Shown here piece after piece: positions 21,799 to 32,713 of a stretch of 42,642 bases of DNA (its first letter is position 1; the number at the start of each line of letters is the position of its first letter). The notes under the pieces are model-generated. The model was not told the origin of the DNA. It was given only the letters and a program-made list of their open reading frames with translations, and searched no databases. The position numbers and the translations under genes are program-made. Source of the DNA: Saccoglossus kowalevskii (taxonomy: Eukaryota > Hemichordata > Enteropneusta > Harrimaniidae); assembly GCF_000003605.2 (NCBI RefSeq), contig NW_003134365.1, positions 104,081 to 146,722 of the forward strand, written 5' to 3'.

Positions 21799-22172
21799 AA
21801 TTAAAGAACAGAAGATAACATTAGAAAATGAACAATATGTATAGTACAATGTATCAAAGCAATGGGACATGTTGTTTTCAACAAGAAGTCGAAAATATCA
21901 TTTTTACCAAAAATGACAAAAATATTCACCAAAATTAGAGAATTAAAGATATCATTACAAAATGAATAAATCTGAGAGAGGTCCACATGTAGTACCTATA
22001 TATGTAATATCAAAGCAATGGGACTTGCTGTTTTTAACAAGAAATCGAAAATGTCACTTTTTACCAAAAATGACAAAAATATTCACCAAAATTAGAGAAT
22101 TGAAGATATCATTACAAAATGAACAAATCTGAGAGAGGTCCACATGTAGTACCTATATATGTAATATCAGAG
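21799..22172 (+). repeat. 156-bp tandem repeat, about 2.4 copies
   Basis: ATCAAAGCAATGGGAC lies near 21853 and 22009, and the next boundary ATCAG is at 22166: steps of 156 and 157 bp. Two full units are nearly identical (CCAAAAATGACAAAAATATT, CTGAGAGAGGTCCACATG). It runs directly into the 28-bp minisatellite. A diverged dispersed copy lies at 1370-1510. Confidence 0.9.
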
Positions 22173-23232
22173 GTAAAGAGGTACTCATGGGTTACAGGGT
22201 TCAAAGAGGTACTCATGGGTTACAGGGTTCAAACAGGTAATCATGGGTTACAGGGTTCAAAGAGGTAATCATGGGTTACAGGGTTCAAAGAGGTACTCAT
22301 GGGTTACAGGGTTCAAATAGGTAATCATAAACGAATACATGTACACATTCCAAACATGTACTTGTGTCCAAACAGGTATTAATGGGTAACAGGGTTCAAA
22401 CAAGTATTCATGGGTAACAGGATCTAAATATGTATTTATGGGTAACAGGATTCTAACAGGTACTTATGGGTAACAGGATTCTAACAGGTACTTATGGATA
22501 ACAGGATTCTAACAGGTACTTATGGGTTACAGGGTTCAAAGAGGTACTCATAAAAGAATACATGTACACATTCCAAACATGTACTTGTGTCCAAACAGGT
22601 ATTAATGGGCAACAGGGTTCAAACAAGTATTCATGGGTAACATGATCTAAATAGGTATTTATGAGTAACAGGGACCAAACAGGTATTTATGGGTAACAGG
22701 ATCCAAACATGTATTTATGGGTAACAGGATCTAAACAGGTATTTATGGGTAACAGGATCCTAACAGGTATTCATGGGTAACAAGATCTTAACAGGTATTC
22801 ATGGGTAACAGGATCTTAACAGGTATTCATGGGTAACAGGATCTAAACAGGTATTTATGGGTAACAGGATTCTAACAGGTATTTATGGGTAACAGGATCT
22901 TAACAGGTATTCATGGGTAACAGGATCTTAACAGGTATTCATGGGTAACAAGATCTAAACAGGTATTTATGGGTAACAGGATCTTAACAGGTATTCATGG
23001 GTAACAGGATCCTAACAGGTATTTATGGGTAACAGGATCTTAACAGGTATTCATGGGTAACAGGATCTTAACAGGTATTCATGGGTAACAAGATCTAAAC
23101 AGGTATTTATGGGTAACAGGATCTTAACAGGTATTCATGGGTAACAGGATCCTAACAGGTATTTATGGGTAACAGGATCCAAACAGGTATTAATGGGTTA
23201 CAGGTTCCAAACACATATTCATGAGTACCAGG
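22173..23232 (+). repeat. 28-bp minisatellite, about 37 copies, higher-order
   Basis: The unit is GGTAACAGGATCTTAACAGG plus TATTCATG (28 bp; for example GTAACAGGAT at 22861 and 22889). The left part uses a GGGTTCAAAGAGGTACTCAT variant. A spacer-like segment with ATACATGTACACATTCC occurs twice, 223 bp apart (22337 and 22560), about eight units. From about 22872 to 23179 the array has a perfect 140-bp (five-unit) period. Confidence 0.97.
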
Positions 23233-25227
23233 AGTAATTCTGATAATCCCCATCACGATCCACAGTACATAAATGCATTGACGTCAAATAATTTTTTTTT
23301 AATTTGTCATAAAACTAGCGTAGCTTTGAATACAAACACATTTTATAGAGTATAATAATAATTTTAAGTACATCATTATTTTTATTACAACCCATCTGGT
23401 CAGCGATTACAAACAATAATTTAATAAACGGATACATGTTAATATATCTGGTTGGTATGCATGACAATATTATTCGACTATAAGTTCATTTACGGTCAAA
23501 TTGCTATGCACGGTATGTGTATGTATTACTTCTGATCATTCACGCATGTCCACGTATTCAGGTTCTGTGTTCTCTGACAAACTGTTCATGTCAAATCTGT
23601 ATAGTATCAGATGACATACATGTACATACAAATATTTTTTTCACCAAAAAAAAAAAAATTACAGCATTCACACTGTATTGCACATTCTGAGACAATGCAA
23701 ATCTACTTTTACAAGGTGTTGTCCTATTGGCGATCCAACCCTCACATCTAACGATCAAACCAATCAGAGAGCAGCTAGTTTATTAACAGATATTTTTAAT
23801 GTGTCAATTAATATTCTGCTATGCATATGCTTTGTCAGATTTCTCCCGGGTTTAAACAGGATACAGAAAGTCATCAAGAGGTGGGAGTCAAAGGTCAAAT
23901 GATAAATTTGATGTAATCATGCAAAGAGGTAACCTAATAGCATAGCTTGGGCAAACATCGAATGACGACGACGAGGACACAATCATCTGTAATTTCCATT
24001 AGATTTACAATACATTTATATTCAAGAGAAACAAATACTTGTGTTTGTGCAGTATTTTTTATGATTCTATATTTTGGGGTGTGCCAGGCAATATATTGAC
24101 ATTCATACATGTACCAACTGTTAAAGTCTATCATACCGAAGTGAAGCAGCTAACGAGGCATAGTTAACGAGGCAAAAAGTGCATATTTTGTCCATTAATA
24201 TTGTTTTATTAAAAGCTCACAGGAATTCAACTGCAGATAGATCAGTGAACAAGTTTTGAAGGTATATTTAGCCGTAATTGAAACTTATTCAATACTCATC
24301 TAAAAAAATCTCTGAAACTAATCTTCTCAATTGAAAAATATAGTAAGTAAAAATTAAGAAAAAAAATTAGTAATTATTATTTCAGAGATTAGGTATCGAT
24401 CAACCGAAGTGGATCGTGGAGCCATATTGATCCAATATAAGCAATTAACCGAGACGAGGACAAATATGGTAGATATTCTAAAAACTTGATGAAGACAAAT
24501 AATATATAAACTGAGTAAGAAATATGTTAATATTGGATGATGTGTGTGAGTGCTAAAGAATTTATGAATGTACTGTCAGTGTTAACGAGATAACATGAAC
24601 ATTAATGACTAGAATGGAACTGCTGATAAAGAAACTAATAAAAGTAAAGACAGATGATAAAAATCATTTGAAACAAGAATGTTGATACCCTGTGTATACT
24701 CATTATTTTTATAAAGTGTGGTGAATTTAATCTGATGTCACAACTGGAAGACCATGCAGATCCGACTACGTAATTTCCATCTCGTACACTTCGCGATCAG
24801 AGACAATAAGATTAAACTCAGTCCGTGTATGTATGTAATTTTCCCCAGCTTGCACACTCCGGAATAAAAGTGTATATACATCTTCAATTTTCGAAGCAAT
24901 TTCCCCTTTTCATATCCGGGCGTCCCCCGCAATTGACACGGTAGACTTGGATTGATTACGTTAAATGGGGATAAAAGATGATACAGTAGTACTTGCATCG
25001 AACAAATTTACATCACTGAGGATCGGTTTGTTCCTATTTCCATGTCATTCCAGTCTCGTTATCTAATAGCTTCACTTAGAAATGCACATACATTAAACAT
25101 GCTTTTTTTTGTGCTATGACCCACGATTCTAAATTATGCAGAATAGCAAAAAAGAAAGTACTGGCTGTCTACCGTTATTCCACTCATTTTTGTGCGATAT
25201 CAATAATTGTACATGATGTAAGAAAAC
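23233..25227. other. No supported gene
   Basis: AT-rich DNA. The section 24730-25020 is richer in CpG and carries an 86-codon minus-strand frame without recognisable motif. GAGCCATATTGATCC near 24420 resembles a CArG box weakly. Confidence 0.45.
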
Positions 25228-25392
25228 TTAAAGCAGGGGAGTCGTCGTCTGCGTATGCGTCAGATGACCATAGCCTGTCATAGTTTACAAACAAGCGTCT
25301 ACCCATGAGCCTTTGCGTATTTAGCGTGTGTTGTTATTGTCGCTTGGGACTCAATTCCCTCGCATGCACAGTTGACGTCCCTCCCGCATTAA
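25228..25392 (+). mobile_element. MITE-A copy 3
   Basis: 165 bp bounded by TTAA, with left AGCAGGGGAGTCGTCG, core GTTTACAAACAAGCGTC and TACCCATGAGCC, and right end CCCTCCCGCA before TTAA. It has the same length as copy 1. Confidence 0.85.
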
Positions 25393-25683
25393 TAATGTAT
25401 GGTCAGGAAATACCATATCGTTCAATGTACAAGAACACTTCAAACATCACAGATGCTTTGAATGTAATCAATTTTCCTGTAAAATTTACATATTTTTTTA
25501 CGTATTCTTATGCAATTTCTTTATAATTTCTTTCATAATTTTGGATTAAATGAACTGATTGTCCATTAGATGCAGATATAGATTCCAATTTTAGAAAAAA
25601 AAGGGTTTAAAAGGTTAATAGGGTGAGACTAATAATGGTCTTTTATATGGCAGTCTGTCGTAAACTATTAATCACCACAGGGA

Positions 25684-25702
25684 GTATGTATGTATGTATG
25701 TA
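25684..25702. repeat. (GTAT)n microsatellite
   Basis: Four to five uninterrupted GTAT tetranucleotides. Confidence 0.85.
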
Positions 25703-25756
25703 CACTCAGCCTACCACAGGCAAAGACAACCGACTGATTTCTAATTAACATGAGAG

Positions 25757-25806
25757 ATGTCTTCCCAAGAAGACATGTTGAATAATGGATGAGTGGTCTA
25801 GACCAC
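25757..25806. repeat. Two perfect palindromes in 50 bp
   Basis: ATGTCTTC-CCAA-GAAGACAT (25757-25776) is a perfect 8-bp hairpin with a 4-nt loop. GTGGTCTAGACCAC (25793-25806) is a perfect 14-bp palindrome. Confidence 0.8.
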
Positions 25807-26079
25807 ATTTATGAGATATCTAGACACTCTGGCAACAAGTTATATAAAGAAACAGAAAGGTACTTGAAGACAAAACTAACTGAATTTAATCCATCCTGAA
25901 TCACTTACTGAATATATCAACTGAAATAACTTATGACCTATAGAATGTAATATACACAACTAAACACTTTAAATTAAAGTATTACTCCATTCTGAGGCTG
26001 GCTATGGTAAATTAACTACTGGAATGACCTATGGCAAGGAGGACATACATGTACGTAGAATTCTCAAATTAGAATATAC

Positions 26080-26682
26080 TTTTCACTTTCTGATTAGTTG
26101 CACAACATTTGTTCACTTTTCTGATTGGTTGCACAACATTTGTTCACTTTTCTGATTGGTTGCACAACATTTGTTCACTTTTCTGATTGGTTGTCCAACA
26201 TGTGTTCACTTTTCTGATTGGTTGGACAACATTTGTTCACTTTTCTGATTGGTTGCACAACATTTGTTCACTTTTCTGATTGGTTGCACAACATTTGTTC
26301 ACTTTCTGATTGGTTGTACAACATTTGTTCACTTTTCTGATTGGTTGCACAACATGTGTTCACTTTTCTGATTGGTTGCACAACATGTGTTCACTTTTCT
26401 GATCGGCTGTACAACATGTGTTCACTTTTCTGATTGGTTGCACAACATTTGTTCACTTTTCTGATTGGTTGTACAACATTTGTTCACTTTTCTGATTGGT
26501 TGTACAACATGTGTTCACTTTTCTGATTGGTTGTACAACATTTGTTCACTTTTCTGATTGGTTGCACAACATTTGTTCACTTTTCTGATTGGTTGTACAA
26601 CATTTGTTCACTTTTCTGATTGGTTGCACAACATGTGTTCACTTTTCCGACTGGTTGCACAACATGTGTTCACTTTTCCGAT
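26080..26682 (-). repeat. 31-bp minisatellite repeating an NF-Y-type CCAAT box
   Basis: 19 full units plus a partial, period 31 bp (CAACATTT at 26103 and 26134; one unit is 30 bp). On the minus strand each unit reads CAACCAATCAGAAAAGTGAA, matching the NF-Y consensus RRCCAATCAG. By my count 16 of the 19 full units keep an intact ATTGG/CCAAT. Variation is concentrated at two places (CATTTG/CATGTG and GCACAAC/GTACAAC). Confidence 0.95.
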
Positions 26683-27327
26683 ACAACCATTACAGTGATT
26701 GTTACAAATAAATCAACAATTCATACGATAACTTTTAAAGAAGTGACAGTAACGTCAAGAGTGAAAACGTCAAAAAATAAATAAGCATGTATAGTCATCA
26801 CACAAAACACATATCATGAACAGGCTTCTATTCAAAAGTAATTTGAAACGAAACTGACACTTGCATTAGATTTACAACTTACAAACTAATGGTATCACTG
26901 TACGTTGCAAGTCAATGGCGAAGTTCAAACAGTAGCATAGCGATATAATCAAGCGATAACCAATCACAATCAAGCTAGCATCATTGATTTCCATTGAAAG
27001 CACTAATAAACGGTATTATGGCAAAGAAATTACACTTATTATAGATTTGTTCACAGTTTATTGAAAATCTTCTCTCTCATCCCCGTGGTATATTACAGTA
27101 TCAATATGTATTAGTTTCACGTATTATCTTCCTAATAACAATGACTGGGAGCAAATCAGTAATATCTACACTTCAAAACCCTGCAGTTCATCCATGTTTC
27201 TCTGAATGATTTCTTAAGTGTGTGCGCACAATTTTTTTTTTCCCCAGAGTTATTTTTAGGTCTTAAGTACAGGAATTAAAGAGTTCTTCAACCAAATTCA
27301 TAAGTTACGACTTGCATGAGTTAATTT

Positions 27328-27493
27328 TCAGTTCCCGATAAATTCAGCATCTGGTATCGTTAAATTCTTGCCGAGCATTAGCAGTTTTGAATACCACGTT
27401 GGGTGCTCACTAAACACTAAAACAGAAAGCGCATATTTGATATACAGTGAAACATGAGTATTAAACAGATATCCTAATTCAGAAGGGAGACGC
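27328..27493 (-). CDS. Exon-like coding island, unknown (54 codons)
   Basis: On the minus strand a strong pyrimidine tract (GTTGTTTTTTTTTTCCTTCC then CCCGCACAACCCTTAG) ends at 27494 and resembles a 3' splice site. The following frame stays open for 54 codons to a TGA at 27328-27330. Its product has a hydrophobic stretch (SLYIKYALSVLVF) and then SEHPTWYSKLLMLGKNLTIP. The first base of the exon would complete a split codon. I recognise no family. Only the combination of acceptor and composition supports it, and the tract may be accidental. Confidence 0.22.
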
Positions 27494-28020
27494 CTAAGGG
27501 TTGTGCGGGGGAAGGAAAAAAAAAACAACACACGAGTCAGGTGTGCATCATAAACCATTACAATGTTTTCACAATGAATTTTGATGTTGTGATGCCTGCG
27601 AATGTACATCGACGGACTTGATGATGGTGCTCTGAGAACGTTGAAAACTCATCAGAAACGAATCTACAGAAATGCTTGGTAAATGTTGACTACAGTTATA
27701 TTGCATACACAGTAACTGTTGAATTTATACCGGTATATATTAAACACAGATTACTTCATGGCAAGTGATTCCACAATAATACATGTACATGTATGGGAAA
27801 TAATCTCATCCAATGTACTGGTACATGTATATATACAATTTTTTTTATTGTTATTTTAGTTTTTTTTATGATTATTTTCATATTTATTTGGTTATATATG
27901 GTGTTATTAAGTTGTTGTTTTTTATATCGATTCTCGCCTTCTTCAATATATGAAAATTTAATAACTGCAAGTAAAATCTAACAAATTTTCATAAATACAC
28001 AAAAATAACAATAAAAAGAA

Positions 28021-28060
28021 ATTATAGCCTATATCTGCATCAGATTTTGCAGGCTATAAT
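28021..28060. repeat. 10-bp perfect stem with 20-nt loop
   Basis: ATTATAGCCT at 28021-28030 and AGGCTATAAT at 28051-28060. Confidence 0.75.
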
Positions 28061-28406
28061 ATACATGTACCATTAAAAACTGCAAAAATTACAGTAAATC
28101 TTTTGATACAGTTAATATACCAGAAAATAATGCAAATCAAAAGCATTTTCACACTACATACCGACAAAGAAAAATATAAAATGAGTTCCAGCGTATCCAT
28201 GATAATTTGGAATAAAGGTAATAAGTTTGGATTAAAATAATGATAGGCGTTACTGGAAATGTGCAATGCATGATTATAAAGAAATTTTAAAATCCCAAAA
28301 ATTAATGCTTTTTACAAAGTCTGAATACATTTTTCAGACTCAGTAAAAAGTATTAGATAGTTTCCTGACTGTGCATACATTTCCAGCTAGCAAAATCACA
28401 GCTCAC

Positions 28407-28499
28407 TTTAAAGACTTGTCTGTACAAAAGGCATTTGGCCCATCCTGAATAATCATCGAGTGAGTTCCATGTTCCGGAGAAAAGCGCAAATAAAATTGT
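28407..28499 (-). CDS. Exon-like coding island, unknown (31 codons)
   Basis: On the minus strand, an acceptor-like TTGGTAGTTTTGCAG ends at 28500 and a donor-like AAA|GTGAGC stands at 28407. The 93-bp segment between is open in phase 0 and encodes SGTWNSLDDYSGWAKCLLYR within it. Tryptophan, glycine and cysteine are more frequent than in neighbouring chance translations. The same frame continues past the donor to a stop at 28353. It does not join in phase to the 27328-27493 island. No family recognised. Confidence 0.2.
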
Positions 28500-28954
28500 C
28501 TGCAAAACTACCAATATGTGATGAATTGTTTTAGCTTTTGACAATTATGCGAAATTGGTGATTGTCAGATAAGTGCAAATTGTGGAAAATCTGTACTAAA
28601 TGAGAATCAAATTTCGATTCAGCTTATCAGAGTTTTTTGTATCAACACATTAGGTTTCACAAATTAGCAAATTAACAGAGGAAGTTCCTGATTGGCTCTG
28701 AGGCTTCATCATTTTCTTTTGAAACAAATATCAGGCCTTGACTTTTGAAAATGGCTTGTGAGCTTAAAATGGCTCTCCTGAACGGAGCTGTGTTAATTTT
28801 GTGTGTGTATTACAATCTCTTCAAATAAGCTGTATTTTGACAAAAGTTGATTTTGATGTTCAACGAGTTAATGTAACTTTGTTGTGAAACAGATAACCCA
28901 GTACATAAGCTCAAAATATCAAAATTAATAGTGAAATTCAAATGCCAGTGAAAA

Positions 28955-29033
28955 CAAATGATTTTACAGTATCGATGAAACATACAGTAAAAATAAACGA
29001 TTTTACAGTATCGATGAAACATACACAGTACAA
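28955..29033 (+). repeat. 39-bp tandem duplication
   Basis: ATTTTACAGTATCGATGAAA occurs at 28961 and 29000, each followed by CATACA. Confidence 0.85.
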
Positions 29034-29243
29034 TCAACTCAACAAATGAGGTGGCACAAGTCTTATTGGGTGTAGATAAGCATTGAATCTTGGATTTTAT
29101 CTCTATCGGTATTACCAGAAATTCTAATTGCCTTGTAATTATCAAGATAATTCATAGCTGCAATTTGCCGGTTAACAGAAGTAATTGAGAGAGCAGCTAA
29201 TATCATTGGTTATCTGCGGTTAAATCTTGATCGTTCAACTTCA

Positions 29244-29616
29244 GTAATAGGTGATTTTCCGTACAATTGCGAGATCTCGCGAGATGCATGAAAGACGCAC
29301 GTCAAATGTCTGCCGCAAAAATCAAACGATTTGATTTTGAACTAGAATTTCTTTATTTCGCAGCTTACATTGACTGGCCGATCTTCGAAAGAGGAATATT
29401 GCTTCCGAATACCCTTACTTAATCGAAATTGCCTATCATCAAATCTGGACAGCACATTATTAAGCATGGAAATGTCCCCGAAATACTTTCGCGTTTGTCG
29501 AATCCCACGCGATGTTTGACACGACTACGATGCTATGACCTTTGTTTGTCCTGTTTTTGCGTTCGATTTCACGCATAACGCGTGATTCTCGCAGTGAACG
29601 GAAAATGGTCTATTAC
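29244..29616 (+). mobile_element. MITE-E, CpG-rich inverted-repeat element
   Basis: The left end TAATAGGTGATTTTCCGTAC and, reverse-complemented, the right end TAATAGACCATTTTCCGTTC form long inverted repeats that continue into GCGAGATCTCGCG and GCGAGAATCACGCG. The element spans about 372 bp and has about 28 CpG by my count, far more than the neighbouring DNA. The left repeat contains TCTCGCGAGA (29275-29284). No open frame of note. A related left end lies inverted at 34007-34107. Confidence 0.75.
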
Positions 29617-30280
29617 ACTAATACAGAAAGCACAGGTCAAGCATTATCAGTGGTGATGTTATAGTACCATCGGGAACAAAACCTACAGTCTCCAGTGTTA
29701 TTATATGATGTGTACCTAAATCAGTACTACCGGTACCAACTTTCACCTTCTAAGCACTCAATTTTTTCTGACAAAATTTTTTCTGTTTTTACAATTTTGT
29801 ATAATTTTTTTCTACATAATTCTGGCCCAGTTGGACATACATTTGTACTTTTTTGAGGGGGAGGAGGGCAATTCACGATAACAATTTTGGAGTAATTATG
29901 AAAAAAATTACGTGGATTTTAAAATTGTGAAAAAAGGTGAGAACAGCTGACTTTCAAATTTAAAAGATTATTCAAATTTCAAGAGATATCATTTTCACAA
30001 GTTGGGAAAAATGTCTAAAATGTAATTATGATTCCATTAACAAGTCTTAAAACAACATCAAAATGATCTGATTAATGTTTTTGAAGTTGACAGACTCGCC
30101 CCACTAGTTTCTGGCCAGCTCAAAATGAAAACTGACATTATCAAATTATTGCCAACATATACTCGATAGCAAAGTAAATTGGAGATTAAAATAAAAACAA
30201 ATCTGAGTATAAAAGACAATCACTCAAAGTACCTGTCTGACAAATACAAGTATGAATTATTTTCAGTAGAGTCGGAAATG

Positions 30281-30413
30281 TTAAAGAACGGTGGTTGTCG
30301 TGCAGCGTGTGCTCGATTTTCATGTAAACAAACAATGTATTTTATGCACGTTGTATATGTTGTTATGAGTCCCATATCAAACAAGACGCGGCGTGACGAC
30401 CACCACTCTTCAA
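30281..30413 (+). mobile_element. MITE-C copy 2
   Basis: TTAAAGAACGGTGGTTGTCG at the left, GTGACGACCACCACTCTTCA at the right. The interior aligns through ATGTATTTTATGCACGTTGT and ATGAGTCCCATATC with copy 1. The right TTAA has become TTCAA. Non-coding. Confidence 0.8.
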
Positions 30414-30457
30414 CAAAATGGATGTGGGACAGACAAGCAATATACAAGAAACAAACT

Positions 30458-30671
30458 ACTGTAAAATACTTTATTTTAGCTGGAATTAATTTTCGCTGAA
30501 AAGACTTTTTGGGTGTTTTGTATGGAATTGAATTTTCACTGATTTTTGACGAGTTGAATGTAAAATATAGAAAAAAAGGTATATTCGCTGGAATTTATTT
30601 TCACTGAATCATTTCTTCAGCGAAAAACAGCGAAAATAAATTCCAAGCGAAAATAAAGTATTTTAAAGTAT
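30458..30671 (+). mobile_element. MITE-B copy, nearly full length
   Basis: Starts TACTGTAAAATACTTTATTT and ends AATAAAGTATTTTAAAGTA. It holds three ATTTTCRCTG words and the inverted TCAGCGAAAA words, so the element can fold on itself. About 214 bp, non-coding. Confidence 0.9.
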
Positions 30672-31441
30672 TTATAGCTTATGATCCTTTGAGCATCAAA
30701 GCCGACCTTTGTCACTATTCACAAACTTTCAACCAATGTAATTTTTTCGTAATTTTGCCAAAATCTTGACCAAGACTTTGTAGCCAATAGAAAATTATGT
30801 GCTTTTGGTCCAAAATTATCGAAATCAAATTTTTTTTAAAAAAAAACATAAAAACAGGCTAAAAGTTGCACCAAAATTTTGACGAGAAAAATCATGGCAA
30901 GGCAGAAATTCATGACTGGCATACAAATGGAGAAATGAATGACTACTGACAAGGGGTACGGTATATACAATGTAAAAAAAAAATCTGTCAAAATAGTAGA
31001 AAGTTGTAATGTAAAACTAGGCAGCTGTATGAATGGACGGATGAGGGACTTTATACAGATAAGAGCGGTATATTGGCCGTCACACTATGACATCATTTGT
31101 TTACATTTTTGCCAACCAGCATGCAAATATCTTTTGAATTTATGACGCTCAATGATCAGTACTAGTTTGCGATCTGTTGTGAAAAGTTGTTTTATTTAAT
31201 AACAAGAACATATACAAGTGTATTTAAGATCAACAACAGTGGACAATGCCATTATTTTATTGTCATGTGACCAGTTCTAACCAATCAGTATTTGCGCATG
31301 CATACAATGTGTGCACACAAAATGTAAACAAGTATGACCCACATGAAAATTGATCTATCAAGCTCATGGTTTCTGAGAAGAAGTTGAAAACCTAAAAATC
31401 TGTAAAAGCAGCTAATAGATGAATCATCAATGGACAGGCGC

Positions 31442-31625
31442 TACGGTAAAATCTGTATTAGAAGCCGTGACTACTATTAAAATAGTACATTGCAATAGAG
31501 GGGATCCGGCTTCTATAAAAGCATCTACACATATGAGAAATGGTGAATTTTTGATTCTCAATTATTCAAAAAGAATAGCCGCGACTTCTATTAGGGATGT
31601 GACTTCAAATACAGATTTTACAGTA
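31442..31625 (+). mobile_element. MITE-F copy 1
   Basis: Left end TACGGTAAAATCTGTATTAG and, reverse-complemented, right end TACTGTAAAATCTGTATTTG: inverted repeats that continue as GAAG. The interior GCAATAGAGGGGATCCGGCT and AGCATCTACACATATGAGAA matches the copy at 34295. Any open frame across it is accidental. Confidence 0.85.
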
Positions 31626-31831
31626 CTGCTGACAAGCGGTATATAGGAAAACGATCTATATATAGCTTATGATTTCGAGGAAGTGTCAAATGCAAAAGTC
31701 AAGCGATCTGATGACAAGACAGATCAATATGGACAATCAGTAATAATAAGAATAGCCCGGTCATTTTTGATGAGTGTACACGCATGAACGAATGCCAATA
31801 CCAGCAATGACTTACAATCAGATAACTGCCG

Positions 31832-32029
31832 TTAGCGGGAATCATTCATGTCTGATTTCAGCGAAGTTAATAAAGCATGTAGTTCTAGTTTGTATTCGTG
31901 GCTTGAGATGTAACGGTACACTTGAATGGCAAGGTGAGAAGCCTTCCAGCTTAGATCAGAAACGATATGAACATCGTCTGAATCTTGTAGAATCAATGCA
32001 TTATAACGTACCACATATAGCACAGACAT
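31832..32029 (-). CDS. Hypothetical small ORF, unknown (65 codons)
   Basis: The minus-strand ATG at 32027-32029 has A at -3 and opens 65 codons. A TATATA-type sequence lies about 55-60 bp upstream (near 32082-32091). The peptide composition is protein-like, with segments QDSDDVHIVSDLSWKASHL and VYRYISSHEYKLELHALL. The local DNA is CpG-richer than its surroundings. A 116-codon plus-strand frame overlaps it, and I prefer the minus strand only on composition. No family is recognised and no partner exon was found. Confidence 0.2.
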   Translation of the reverse strand: MSVLYVVRYNALILQDSDDVHIVSDLSWKASHLAIQVYRYISSHEYKLELHALLTSLKSDMNDSR

Positions 32030-32436
32030 TTTACCGTACTTCTTTTTTACTACCTCGGGCTATATTCGTTTTAACGTTGCTATATACACGCATAAATGCA
32101 AATGTACATAGACTCATTATCTAAGTGCCGATATATCAATTCATACCCCTCAGCAAAGCGAAGAAGAAATAAACCCTAATGTGAAAATAAAGTCAATTCC
32201 TCAGGCATATGAAGAAAATTTGGGTTTCAAATTATTTCTACACAACTTTCTGATTTGATTTAATATATATCTAAATGCCAAGGGTTCTTTTGTTTCTGTG
32301 TAATGATGCCCTGCAAATCAACAGAGAGAAAAACAAATTCATAAAATAATAATTTTTCAAATTTCCTGTTATATCAATATCAATTTGTGCCAGTGTTTGT
32401 ATGTTATTAGTTGAATGATGAGGGGGAAATGAGAGT

Positions 32437-32609
32437 TACTGTAGAATACTTTATTTTCGCTTGGAATTTATTTTCGCTATTTTCGCTGAAAGGATGATTC
32501 CGTGAAAATAAAATCCAGCGAATATACATTTTTGCCTATATATCTATATAAACTCATCAAAAATCAGTGAAAATATATTCCATACAAAACGTCCAAAAAG
32601 CCTTTTCAC
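32437..32609 (-). mobile_element. MITE-B copy (one end missing)
   Basis: Starts TACTGTAGAATACTTTATTT and runs through TTCCGTGAAAATAAAATCCA to ACGTCCAAAAAGCCTTTTCA. The other terminal repeat is missing, so the copy is truncated. Confidence 0.8.
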
Positions 32610-32713
32610 AGTATGATGATGATAATTTTAGTAGGTGACAGGCTAAGGATGTTGTTAGAAGAAAAAGAAATGCCACTGCACTGTGCACTTTATGCATGGT
32701 CGACTACGATGTT

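Noticed and set aside
22173-23232. Regular direct repeats that might suggest a CRISPR array
   Set aside because: Units abut with no unique spacers, and the DNA is eukaryotic in character. The same applies to the arrays at 2357, 4321 and 26080.
30179-30499. 106-codon frame and its 75-codon antisense
   Set aside because: Both cover MITE-C copy 2 and the start of a MITE-B copy. A similar frame over MITE-C copy 1 (13787-14107) has the same cause.
31419-31646. 75-codon open frame
   Set aside because: It coincides with MITE-F copy 1; the second copy does not keep the frame intact.
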